Source: STC-54 sp964504665
GTDB taxonomy: Bacteria; Patescibacteriota; Microgenomatia; Daviesbacterales; UBA10151
Assembly: GCA_964504665.1 (NCBI GenBank)
Contig: CAZDEH010000003.1
Span: 8,575-72,574, forward strand
Reading direction: 5' to 3'
DNA: 64,000 nt
Part shown: positions 51,091-59,837 of the stretch, piece after piece
Numbering within the stretch: position 1 is the first letter of the stretch
How the letters are laid out: every line of letters begins with the position of its first letter
The notes under the pieces: model-generated
Told to the model about the DNA's origin: nothing
The model's database searches: none
What the model saw: the letters and a program-made list of their open reading frames with translations, nothing else
Translations under genes and position numbers: made by a program

Positions 51091-53715
51091 TTAGTCAACT
51101 TCATTAATCAGCCACCAATCAAAAGTAATATCTTTAGATGCATTTTTAGAAGCAGTCACAGTAAATTTTTTAGCTTCTTCTTTAGCAGTCACTGCCAACA
51201 CTGTATCTGTCTCCGTTGTGGGTGTTACCAGAATTCTTGATCTTGTTGAAACTATTAAGTTATCGATCTCCACTGATTTTTCACCCAAAGTAATTTTTGC
51301 ATTACCTGATGTCTTTCCCCCTTTTATTTTAAGTTCAGAAACTTCAGCTGTTTTGGCTTTGACAGTTCCTGTCTTATCAATAGTAACCATCCCGTTAAAA
51401 AAATCTACCAAAGCTGTCAAATCTGATTTTTGAATGAATAGAGTGGGTAAAGCATTGATGGCATTGCCATCAGTCAGGAAAAGTGTCCCATCTTGAACAA
51501 TATCACCAGCAGCAATCACAGTACCCACCAGAGTTTCTCCCAAGGATTTTAAAGTTTTGGAAAATGTTGCGGTTTCATATGTTAATAAGGAACCTGATAA
51601 GGTTGCTTCCATAGGAGGCTCTAGAGTGAGGTTGAGATTGTCTACCGACTGCTGACTTCCCGCTTCGCCCGTCTTTGACGAGGCTTCGCGAGGCGAGCCG
51701 ACTTCTGCTAAACCAGCAGAAGGAGTAGCAGAGGAAGAAGCGGATTGTTGTGCTGAAGTACTGGACTCCTCGGATGGTGGCAACGACCTGTCCGCCGAAG
51801 CCGTGGCGAAGGAAGAAGGAAACTCCTCCGAGGTGAACAGAGTGGCTGAGATGGAAGATTCTAAATTATTTAATCTCAAATCTGTATCTTTTAATACTGC
51901 TACAATATCAAGAGTGAGGTGATAGCTGCTGCTAACCTCTGTTGCTAACTCCTGGATAGACTTAACTAAAACTGGGATCATTCCGATGGTATTTAATGAT
52001 TTTAACCCTGTTTCACTCTCAGTTGTTACCAGTTTAGGTATAACTTGTTCTACCTCTTGGGCAATAAACCCAAGATTTTTAGTAATAGCATCAGATTCTG
52101 TTTTCCAGTTATACCAAACAGGCCGAAGAGACATTACAGCATCCAGTCCATAATTTAGATCATCAATATTTTTCTTTAAGTTAACATCTGAAGAACAGGA
52201 AATTGTTCCTCCTGTAGCCAAAGTACACCCTGTGGTATTCACATCAGTAAATTTAGCTATAGTTGCTCCTGTGCCTGTGCCTTTTACCTCAAAAGGAGCA
52301 GAAGGATTGGTGGTGCCAATTCCTACATTGCCAGTCGAACTGTCGACAGTTAATGAATCACTCCACATAGGATTACCTGATGTCCCTATGATCATAGTAC
52401 TTCCTTGATTACCAGCACTCAGCGCTGAAAATGAAGTAGTTGAGTCAGCAAATAATAAGTCACCAGCTAAAAAAGAGGATAAACCAGTACCACCATGCTC
52501 AGGGCTTAACTCCCCTTGTTTAATAGAGCCTGCATCAACATGACCATCATATGATATAGAAATACTATCTTGTATATCAGAATCTATCAAGCAATTATCA
52601 CAACCACCCCTATCTCTGACAGAAAATAAAGTAGATGTGTCACTAATAACTAAACCATCAACCGCAATGTCATTACCTCCAATAAGTTTCAAATCTCCAC
52701 TAAGTCCCCCTAAAGAGCTGACTAAAGCTGGTAATTTTAAACTTATTTTCGGTGTTTGCCCACCGGAAATAACCACATTATCACCGGCTATTAGACCATA
52801 AATAATATTAGGAGCAGTTAATAGTCCCTCCACAATAGTGCTGCCTTTAAGCATAATCTGGTTAACAGCATCTGTTGATTCTCCAAGAACCTTGGTATCA
52901 GAATTTATTTGTTGACGATTAAAAGTCGAAGATGAAATTTTAACGTTTGTAGATAACTGGCGTATTTGATCAGTCATTTCCAAAACTTCATCCATCTCTG
53001 TTTGTATACCAGCTACTTTCTGGTTAATAAAATTAGTATTGCTATTAACTTTATCTAACTTATCCATAATTTGAAAACCAGTATACAACCCAATAGATAC
53101 TCCTGCTGACATAATGAAAAGAAAAAGAATGACTGCCAACGAATAATGAATTACGTTTGTTCTGCTAGATCTATTATTACTATTTTTTGGTTGATCAGGG
53201 GAAACAGCTCCGGGAATGTTCATCTCCTCTTGTAGCTTTAAAATTAATTTTTTGGAAAAACGCCTGGCTCCTCCACTGGCTCTTTGACTGGCAATTAACC
53301 CTTTTTTATCCCAGTTCCTAATAGTATCCGGGGAAACCTGAAGTAATCTGGCTGCCTTAGAAACAGACAAACCGGTAATTAGGGCGTTAACTTGAGTCTT
53401 ATTTTTAGTATTTAGTTGTTTTTGCATCTCTTCCAATTCAATTAGGTTGTAGCGCCTGGATCCACCTTGCGTTCTATCCGGTATCAGCCTTCCTTGTTTT
53501 TCCCAATTTCGGAGAGTGTCAGGATTCACTTGTAAAATTTGGGCTGCTTTAGAAATTGGGATGAAACTTTTGGCTATCTTTCTCGGCTTACTAGATGGGA
53601 TACTTACTCTCATCTCAAATAGTCTATTTTGACCTATAATTAAAGAGTTTCCAGCAGCACTTTTTTCTTCGTGTAGTTCTAGAGTTGGTAATCTTTTAAG
53701 TGTTAATTTAGGCAT
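51091..53715 (-). CDS. HTH-HTH-membrane-S74 self-processing protein
   Basis: The 874-residue protein has two MerR-type helix-turn-helix domains (residues 52-100 and 116-165; VNPDTLRNWEKQGRL and VSPDTIRNWDKKGLI). One membrane helix follows (189-213), then a coiled coil (216-262) and a beta-rich tail-fibre-like region (290-490). Next is an S74 intramolecular chaperone domain (508-600) with SSDVNLKKNI, in which Ser509 and Lys514 match the Ser-Lys cleavage dyad. A low-complexity segment (about 640-700, with SPREASSKTGEAGS encoded by the repeat at 51657-51700) and a second beta region end it. S74 domains trimerise and cut themselves in phage tail spikes and in MYRF. The link to DNA binding is inference. 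Confidence 0.75.
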   Translation of the reverse strand: MPKLTLKRLPTLELHEEKSAAGNSLIIGQNRLFEMRVSIPSSKPRKIAKSFIPISKAAQILQVNPDTLRNWEKQGRLIPDRTQGGSRRYNLIELEEMQKQLNTKNKTQVNALITGLSVSKAARLLQVSPDTIRNWDKKGLIASQRASGGARRFSKKLILKLQEEMNIPGAVSPDQPKNSNNRSSRTNVIHYSLAVILFLFIMSAGVSIGLYTGFQIMDKLDKVNSNTNFINQKVAGIQTEMDEVLEMTDQIRQLSTNVKISSSTFNRQQINSDTKVLGESTDAVNQIMLKGSTIVEGLLTAPNIIYGLIAGDNVVISGGQTPKISLKLPALVSSLGGLSGDLKLIGGNDIAVDGLVISDTSTLFSVRDRGGCDNCLIDSDIQDSISISYDGHVDAGSIKQGELSPEHGGTGLSSFLAGDLLFADSTTSFSALSAGNQGSTMIIGTSGNPMWSDSLTVDSSTGNVGIGTTNPSAPFEVKGTGTGATIAKFTDVNTTGCTLATGGTISCSSDVNLKKNIDDLNYGLDAVMSLRPVWYNWKTESDAITKNLGFIAQEVEQVIPKLVTTESETGLKSLNTIGMIPVLVKSIQELATEVSSSYHLTLDIVAVLKDTDLRLNNLESSISATLFTSEEFPSSFATASADRSLPPSEESSTSAQQSASSSATPSAGLAEVGSPREASSKTGEAGSQQSVDNLNLTLEPPMEATLSGSLLTYETATFSKTLKSLGETLVGTVIAAGDIVQDGTLFLTDGNAINALPTLFIQKSDLTALVDFFNGMVTIDKTGTVKAKTAEVSELKIKGGKTSGNAKITLGEKSVEIDNLIVSTRSRILVTPTTETDTVLAVTAKEEAKKFTVTASKNASKDITFDWWLINEVD
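51657..51700. repeat. SPRKTGEA-type repeat inside the S74 gene
   Basis: CCCGCTTCGCCCGTCTT, then GACGAGGCTTCGCGAGGCGA and GCC. It shares CCGCTTCGCC and GCGAGGCGAGCC with 46336-46395 and encodes SPREASSKTGEA in frame. Confidence 0.75.
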
Positions 53716-54174
53716 AAAAGTTATGAAAAACTTATGAAAAAGTTAGAAGACTTTTCCTAACTTAAGTGTTATAAATATCTAATACTTTGTCAAGATATCA
53801 AAATGACTTATAAGCGTTAGTTAGTCTTTGTAACAGACATCTTTTTCTTTTTATGTTACTCCCTATCAGTAAATTTTATGGCTAATCAGAATTATTTTGA
53901 TAAAACTATTAAGTTAATTAGTTAGTATCTTCAAGAGATTGTAGTCTTACACTTTGTGTATGATAATTTTTGACTTATACTATGGTTTACAGTTAATTTT
54001 TTAGTTCAAATTGTTCTAAGCAAACTTTGAAACTAGATGATTAGTAAAAAAATCATTCTGTCAGTGAATTGGGATTAGCAATTTAAATTATTGATTGCTA
54101 AGTTTTTAAACAGGTATTTTAGATTGTTAAATCAACCAAATCGTGTTTTGTCTTTTAATCTAAGCAAAATAACT
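53716..54174. other. Leader and spacer between leuS and the S74 gene
   Basis: No gene is present. On the minus strand, 53739-53763 forms AAGTTAG/CTAACTT followed by five T, about 25-45 nt before the S74 start codon, which is an attenuator-like shape. Two copies of TCATAA(C/G)TTTT follow it. The remainder is AT-rich without recognisable signals. Confidence 0.4.
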
Positions 54175-56594
54175 TTAGATAACAATGTTAAATATTTTAC
54201 CCGGAACGTAAATTATTTTTTTGATAGAGTTTTCTCTAATATATTTGTCAATTTTTGGTAATTTTAAGACCATTTCTTCAATGATTTTTTTATTATTTAC
54301 TATATCTTTTTGTATCAAAATGTTTTCCCGTAGTTTACCGTTTATCTGTATAACCAAAATGGTCTGTTCATCTTCCAGGTATTTTTTATCAAATTCAGGC
54401 CAGGGTTGGTTATGGATAGAATACTTATTCCCCATTATCTCCCACAGTTCTTCAGTAATAAACGGCGCTATTGGAGATAACATAATCAGCAGCTTTTGAA
54501 TGGTATCTTTGGAGGCTGTTTTTTGTCTGGATAGAAAGTTTAATAGCTCCATTAGACTTGCCACAACAGTATTGTATCGCAGGTTTTCAAAATCATTATC
54601 AGTTTTTTCGATAGTTTTGTTCAAAATTCTCTTTTCTTCTTCTGTCGCCTCAATATCTTTATAATTTTGTACTAAACCCCACACCCTGTTAAGAAAACGA
54701 TAGGTTCCATTTAAACCGTCATCCCGGAAATCACCCCCACCAGTAAATGGTCCCATAAACATTAGATAGGCTCTGAATACATCGGCTCCCCAATCTTTAA
54801 TGTATTTATCAGGCACAACTACATTACCTTTAGATTTACTCATTTTAGCTCCGTCTTTAATAATTAAACCGTGAGCCCTAAATTTTGTGAATGGTTCTTC
54901 GAAATCAATAAATCCCAGATCCTTAAAAGCCATGGTGATAAACCGCGAGTAAAGCAAGTGAAGAACTGAGTGCTCTGCCCCACCAATATACATATCTACA
55001 GGCAGCCATTTCTTAGTTCTACTGTCATCAAAAAATTTGTCATCTAAATCCGTGGTTAAATATCTAAAAAAATATAAAGCTGAGTCAAAAAAATTATCCG
55101 ATACATCAGTCTCACGCCTGGCTTTTCCCCCACACTTAGGGCAAGTAGTATTAACAAAATCTGGATCTGAAGCTAAAGGCCCTAAACCTGTACCCGTAGG
55201 CTTAAAATCTTTAACATAAGGCAACTCTACTGGCAAATCTTTTTCCGGCACGGGCTGGGTTCCACACTTATCGCAGTAAATTATTGGAATTGGTGGACCC
55301 CAATACCTTTGCCTGGAAATTAACCAATCACGCAGATGATATTGAATTTTAATTGAGCCCAGATGATGCTCTACGAGATAGTTTGTTATCTTCTCTCTCG
55401 CTTCCGGGGAATTCATACCATTATACTCTCCGCTATTAACAAGTACTCCTTCACCCTCATAAGCTTCTTCTGATATCTCAGCTTCACAAGGTGTATCCTT
55501 GCGAAGCTGAATAACAGTTTGGATGGGTAAATTATATTTCTTAGCAAACTCAAAATCCCTTTGATCGTGTGCCGGAACAGCCATAATTGCGCCTGTTCCA
55601 TAACCCATCAACACATAATCAGCCACCCACACAGGAATGTCTTTCCCAGTGAGAGGATTTTTAACAAATGTACCTGTAAAAATACCTGTTTTTTCCTTAT
55701 CTCCTTGGCGTTCAATATCAGATTTTTCCTTGGCTGCTTGAACATAATCTGAAACTTTGCCTTTCTGCTCTTTAGTAACTAGTTGATCTATTTTTGGGTA
55801 TTCCGGACTAATAACCAAGAAAGTTGCTCCAAAAACAGTATCCGGCCTGGTAGTAAACACTTCTAATTCGCCGAATTTTATTAAGGCTCCCTCTGATTTT
55901 CCTATCCAATTGCGCTGAGCTGTTTTGACTAATTCCGTCCAGTCTAAGGAATCTATATTTAAAAGCAGTTTTTCTGCATAATCTGTGATCTTTAGAAACC
56001 ATTGGTCCACTTCTTTTTGAACCATTGTTCAAGTTCTTTTTTCGTCACCCGAGAAGAACATCTCTCACACTCTCCGGAAATAACCTGCTCATCAGCGAGT
56101 ACTGTCAGACATGATGGACACCAATTTACCTCTGCTCTTTTCCGGTAAGCCAATCCCTTTTTATATAGCTGAAGAAAAGCCCACTCCGTCCATTTGTAAT
56201 AGTTTGATTTATATGTATCGACTGTTTTCTGCCAATCAAAAGCATTCCCAATTAATAAAAACTGCTCATAAAAATGCTTTTCTGTTCTTTTACTCACCTC
56301 CATTGGATGCTCATTTATTTTCATTGCATAATTTTCGCCATGAATTCCAAAACCATCCAGGCCAATAGGTTCAAATACATCATACCCTTGTAGCCTTTTA
56401 AACCTGGAGTAAACATCTGATCCTGTAAAAGCATACATATTACCTACATGCATACCCTCAGCTGAAGGATAAGGAAACATCATCAGAGAATAATATGGTT
56501 TTTTTGATTCATCTAAATCAGGGCTAAATAGACCATCTTCTTTCCACTTTTTTGCCCATTTAGGTTCAATCTGGTTAGGTAGATATTTCTTCAT
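54175..56594 (-). pseudogene. leuS: Leucyl-tRNA synthetase with -1 frameshift
   Basis: The first frame (56594-55992) encodes residues 1-200, with the HIGH region MFPYPSAEGMHVGNMYAFTG and the zinc site CPSC/CERC. The second (56025-54175) encodes the CP1 editing domain (TTRPDTVFGATF, MAVPAHDQRDFEF), the KMSKS site AKMSKSKGN, and the anticodon domain. At the junction the ELEQWF coding sequence is followed by a second, partly similar copy (EVDQWF). The extra 23 nt shift the frame. Slippage at CAAAAAG would rejoin the frames and give a near-normal enzyme of about 810 residues with eight extra residues. Because leuS is essential, either slippage, an error in the assembly, or a second copy must be assumed. 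Confidence 0.85.
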
Positions 56595-56830
56595 ACTCTT
56601 ATTATAACAATTAGCAGAAATATAACAATTACAATATTTACAATGACTACAACTCTAACATCTTGTTTTTCACTATCCTTTTCACATACATAATTACATC
56701 ATATATAAATACCTTTTGATATATATAGTATATATTTAGATCTAGTGTTCTGAGAAATTATTTTTGTACTTTCGCTTATATAAGGCTACACTAACGCAAA
56801 CAGAAAATGTACTTGATATAGAAAGTGCTA

Positions 56831-56859
56831 TTGACATCATTTTGTTAATCAGCTATTGT
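56831..56859 (+). promoter_or_regulatory. Possible promoter ahead of the perfect hairpin
   Basis: TTGACA (56831-56836), a 17-bp spacer and TATTGT (56854-56859) are present. The predicted start near 56866 is 10 nt before a perfect 15-bp hairpin. No gene starts until 57108. Confidence 0.5.
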
Positions 56860-56875
56860 TTATTAAGTTCTTGTA

Positions 56876-56915
56876 TCCTGGTAGGAGTAAAAGCAGACGG
56901 TTACTCCTACCAGGA
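56876..56915. repeat. Perfect 15-bp hairpin
   Basis: TCCTGGTAGGAGTAA (56876-56890), a 10-nt loop and its exact complement (56901-56915) are present. No T tract follows in either direction, so it is not a simple terminator. Confidence 0.9.
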
Positions 56916-56942
56916 TAGTAAATAATGGAATTTCTCTTCAAG

Positions 56943-56978
56943 AATCATCAAGATAATCATCAAGATAATCATCAAGAT
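56943..56978. repeat. Three perfect 12-bp direct repeats
   Basis: AATCATCAAGAT is repeated three times without gaps, 27 bp after the hairpin. Tandem repeats of about one helical turn place binding sites on one face of the DNA. The rest of 56595-57107 is AT-rich with no gene. Confidence 0.85.
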
Positions 56979-57107
56979 ATAGTTTAATATTAAAAATTAA
57001 TTAAGAAATTAAATCTAGTTGACTTATTTAGATATTAAATGTTATACAAAATCCTAGTTGTCAAGAAGGGTTCTAACCAGCTAGGCTAAAGACTAATCTA
57101 TAAATGT

Positions 57108-59513
57108 ATGATTACAAGAATTAATCTTTGGTTGAATCTAGTTTTTAAATTTGGAGTTTTGACTCTTGCCTTTTTAACTCCTCTGTTTTTCTGGAGTTAT
57201 ACTACTGAATTTTTTGAGACCCCTAAATATATTCTTCTTATTTTAGCAACTGTTCTTTTTATTTTGTTGTGGATTGTAAAATGGATACTCAGCGGAAAAA
57301 TAACATTTACTATTTCTAAATTAGATCTTCCTTTTATCCTCTTATTATTCTCTTTTATCATCTCAATGTTTTTTGCGACTTCGCGGTCGGTAGCAATTTT
57401 TGGAAACTTACCGAAAATACATGGAGGTTTAGCTAGTTATGGATTATATATAGTGTTTTATTTTGTTCTGGCAAACAATTTAAAAAAACTCGCTACTATA
57501 AAAGAGATTGTCTATACACTGCTTGGTTCAACTACCGTTTTAGCAATCCTGAGTTTACTTTCTTATGCAGGAATAAACTTGTTTTCTTTAGCTTGGACCG
57601 CCGGAGCTAACTTTACTCCCACAGGCTCCAGTTTCTCAACTGCTGCCATAATAATATTGCTACTCCCATTTCCACTATCTGCAATCTTATATGGATCAAA
57701 AATTAGCAACTTTGAGACGGAATCAAAACACGAGGAGTTAGATCTACCAATCAGTTCCCTGATGGGAACCAATACCACTATAAATGAAATCTCTGTAAAA
57801 ATAATCTGGTCGGCAGTTTTATCTCTTTTTGCTATCACCCTAGTTTTAATTGGCACTATACCTATATATATAGCTGCCATTATTGTTTTGGCTTTAATAC
57901 TATTCGTCACCCCTCCAAACATAATTGGTAAAAATTCAACTTATTTATTTTTCCCAATTATTACCGCGCTTCTTGTGGCTTTTATTTCTTTTGTTCCTGT
58001 AGGCGGATCAAAAAATATTTTTTATACCAAGGCTCAAAATTTCTCGATTCAAAATTCCCCCCGGGATGTTCAGCTTCCTTTTAATACCTCCTGGAAAGTA
58101 TCTGTTTCCGCTTTCAGAGATTCACCTTTCTTTGGATCAGGACCTGCTTCATATCTATCTGACTTCACTCTGTATAAACCTATCGAATTTAATAATACAA
58201 AGCTTTGGAATACCAGATTTGATACTGCCTTCAACGAATATCTACAGATGTTGGCAACACTCGGGGCCACCGGTTTAATTATTATGCTACTTTTAACAGT
58301 AATTGCAGTTAATTCCGCTTTTAAAACCCTATCTACGCCACGGGTTGGGAACATCCGTTTACCTCTCGCTATTACAACAATTGCTTTTTTTGTAATTTTG
58401 GTTCTCCATGCTTCTACTTTAATTTTTTGGATAATCGGAATTTTATTAATTGTCTGTTTCCTGGCTATCACAAGAGAAACAAATAATGAAATTCATGTTG
58501 GTGAAGATTCTTTATCTCCCTCTGGTAAGGTGTCACTCTTAACTAATCCATTACCTATCGTCATCGGTGTAATTATTTTTGGATTAGTCGGTTTATTCTT
58601 ATTTCAAACCGCCCAAGCATTAATTGCTGATTTTCATCACCGTCAGGCACTCAAAGCTATTTCCGGAAATCAGGGTTTAGTGGCTTACAATGAACTTATT
58701 TTAGCAGAAAAATTCAATCCAAATATCGATTTATATCATAGCGATCTTGCCCAAATTAATTTTGCTTTGGCAAATACTATAGCAGCTACAAAAGGTCCTA
58801 CGCAGGCTAGCCCTTCCGGTAGCCTTAATGATACTGATAAACAAAACATTCAGGTACTTCTTTCCCAGGCAATCAATGAAGGTCGGACAGCTGCCATACT
58901 TAATCCGAATAATCCTGGGAACTGGGAAGTATTGGGTTCGATCTACCGGCAGATTTCCGGAGTAGCACAAGACGCTCTTCAATTTGCCCTGGATTCTTAT
59001 GGAAGAGCAGTACAAAGAGATCCTCTTAATCCAGTTCTTAGGCTAACAGTAGGCGGAATCTATTTAACTGCCAAAAGCCCTGACTTGGCTATTAGATTCT
59101 TTTCTGATGCTATCAATATTAAACCTGATTTTGCTAATGCCTACTTCAATTTGGCTGTGGCGTATAGTGAAAAAGGAGATACAAAGAATGCAGTTTTGGT
59201 AGCTGAAAAAACAGTCTCTTTACTTGATGCTAACACCGAAGATTATAAAGTAGCCTCAAAACTACTCACCCAGTTAAAAGATAAACTTACTTCAGAGTCA
59301 ACAAAAGCCCAAGAGACAAAACAAGCAACAGAGATTCAAAATGCAAGTAATCAATCAACCTCGTCTTTGCAAGATAAAAATTTACCAAAAGTCCTTAATT
59401 TACCGGAGCCGGAAAATATTGCTACCCCAGCAGCAATCAAAAAACCATCAACTACTCCAACTCCAACAGAAATTCCAACAGAAGAAACTAATCCTCCCCA
59501 ACCCCAACCTTAA
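57108..59513 (+). CDS. O-antigen-ligase-like membrane protein with TPRs
   Basis: The 801-residue protein has about twelve membrane helices in the first 500 residues. The Wzy_C-type loop is between them (SAFRDSPFFGSGPASYLSDF, FNEYLQMLATLGATGLI). An outer TPR region follows (about 600-720, LRLTVGGIYLTAKSPDLAIRF in part, ANAYFNLAVAYSEKGDTKNAV), and a Pro/Thr-rich tail ends it. Wzy/WaaL-type enzymes polymerise or attach lipid-linked glycans. A TPR-fused form is common in CPR genomes. It is a single gene, downstream of the hairpin/iteron region. Confidence 0.82.
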   Translation: MITRINLWLNLVFKFGVLTLAFLTPLFFWSYTTEFFETPKYILLILATVLFILLWIVKWILSGKITFTISKLDLPFILLLFSFIISMFFATSRSVAIFGNLPKIHGGLASYGLYIVFYFVLANNLKKLATIKEIVYTLLGSTTVLAILSLLSYAGINLFSLAWTAGANFTPTGSSFSTAAIIILLLPFPLSAILYGSKISNFETESKHEELDLPISSLMGTNTTINEISVKIIWSAVLSLFAITLVLIGTIPIYIAAIIVLALILFVTPPNIIGKNSTYLFFPIITALLVAFISFVPVGGSKNIFYTKAQNFSIQNSPRDVQLPFNTSWKVSVSAFRDSPFFGSGPASYLSDFTLYKPIEFNNTKLWNTRFDTAFNEYLQMLATLGATGLIIMLLLTVIAVNSAFKTLSTPRVGNIRLPLAITTIAFFVILVLHASTLIFWIIGILLIVCFLAITRETNNEIHVGEDSLSPSGKVSLLTNPLPIVIGVIIFGLVGLFLFQTAQALIADFHHRQALKAISGNQGLVAYNELILAEKFNPNIDLYHSDLAQINFALANTIAATKGPTQASPSGSLNDTDKQNIQVLLSQAINEGRTAAILNPNNPGNWEVLGSIYRQISGVAQDALQFALDSYGRAVQRDPLNPVLRLTVGGIYLTAKSPDLAIRFFSDAINIKPDFANAYFNLAVAYSEKGDTKNAVLVAEKTVSLLDANTEDYKVASKLLTQLKDKLTSESTKAQETKQATEIQNASNQSTSSLQDKNLPKVLNLPEPENIATPAAIKKPSTTPTPTEIPTEETNPPQPQP

Positions 59514-59521
59514 AATTCGTG

Positions 59522-59592
59522 TGGACTTGCCGAGAATCGAACTCGGGACTGTACAATGCGAATGTACCGGTATACCACTTACCTACAAGCCC
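59522..59592 (-). tRNA. tRNA-Ala (anticodon CGC)
   Basis: The acceptor is gggcttg with caagtcc, and the anticodon stem gtaca pairs with tgtac. The loop TTCGCAT gives CGC. The T arm is ccgag-TTCGATT-ctcgg. The discriminator is A. It lies 8 bp after the stop of the Wzy/TPR gene, on the opposite strand. Confidence 0.88.
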
Positions 59593-59722
59593 TTAATTTG
59601 GAAATTAGATGTTGGAAATTGGAAACTGGATTATGAAAATAGAGGTTTGAAGTTAGATTACCCAACTTCTATTTTCTAACCTCTCTATCTATCCTCTAAC
59701 TTCTAACATCCAACTTCTAGTG
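59593..59722. repeat. Mirrored heptanucleotide array filling the gap between two tRNA-Ala genes
   Basis: The 130-bp gap is built of 7-nt units in one phase: GGAAATT, AGATGTT, GGAAATT, GGAAACT, GGATTAT and so on, then CAACTTC, TATTTTC, TAACCTC, AACTTCT, AACATCC, AACTTCT. The second half is the reverse complement type of the first, giving a long potential hairpin. It begins at the first base after one tRNA and ends at the last base before the other. Confidence 0.85.
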
Positions 59723-59794
59723 TGGACCCGAGGGGAATTGGACCCCTTATCTTCCCCATGCCATGGGGACGTCGTACCGGTGGACCACGGGCCC
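59723..59794 (-). tRNA. tRNA-Ala (anticodon GGC), atypical T-loop
   Basis: The acceptor is gggcccg with cgggtcc, and the anticodon stem tcccc pairs with gggga. The loop ATGGCAT gives GGC. The T arm is agggg-TCCAATT-cccct, with C at the pseudouridine 55 position. The discriminator is A. Confidence 0.85.
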
Positions 59795-59837
59795 ATTTTG
59801 ACAGTATAAAGTATTGTGTATGAAGTATAAAGGGGTT

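Noticed and set aside
59341..59679. 112-codon plus-strand frame at the end of the Wzy/TPR gene
   Set aside because: It is a shadow frame that overlaps the gene's Pro/Thr tail, the tRNA-Ala gene and the heptad array.
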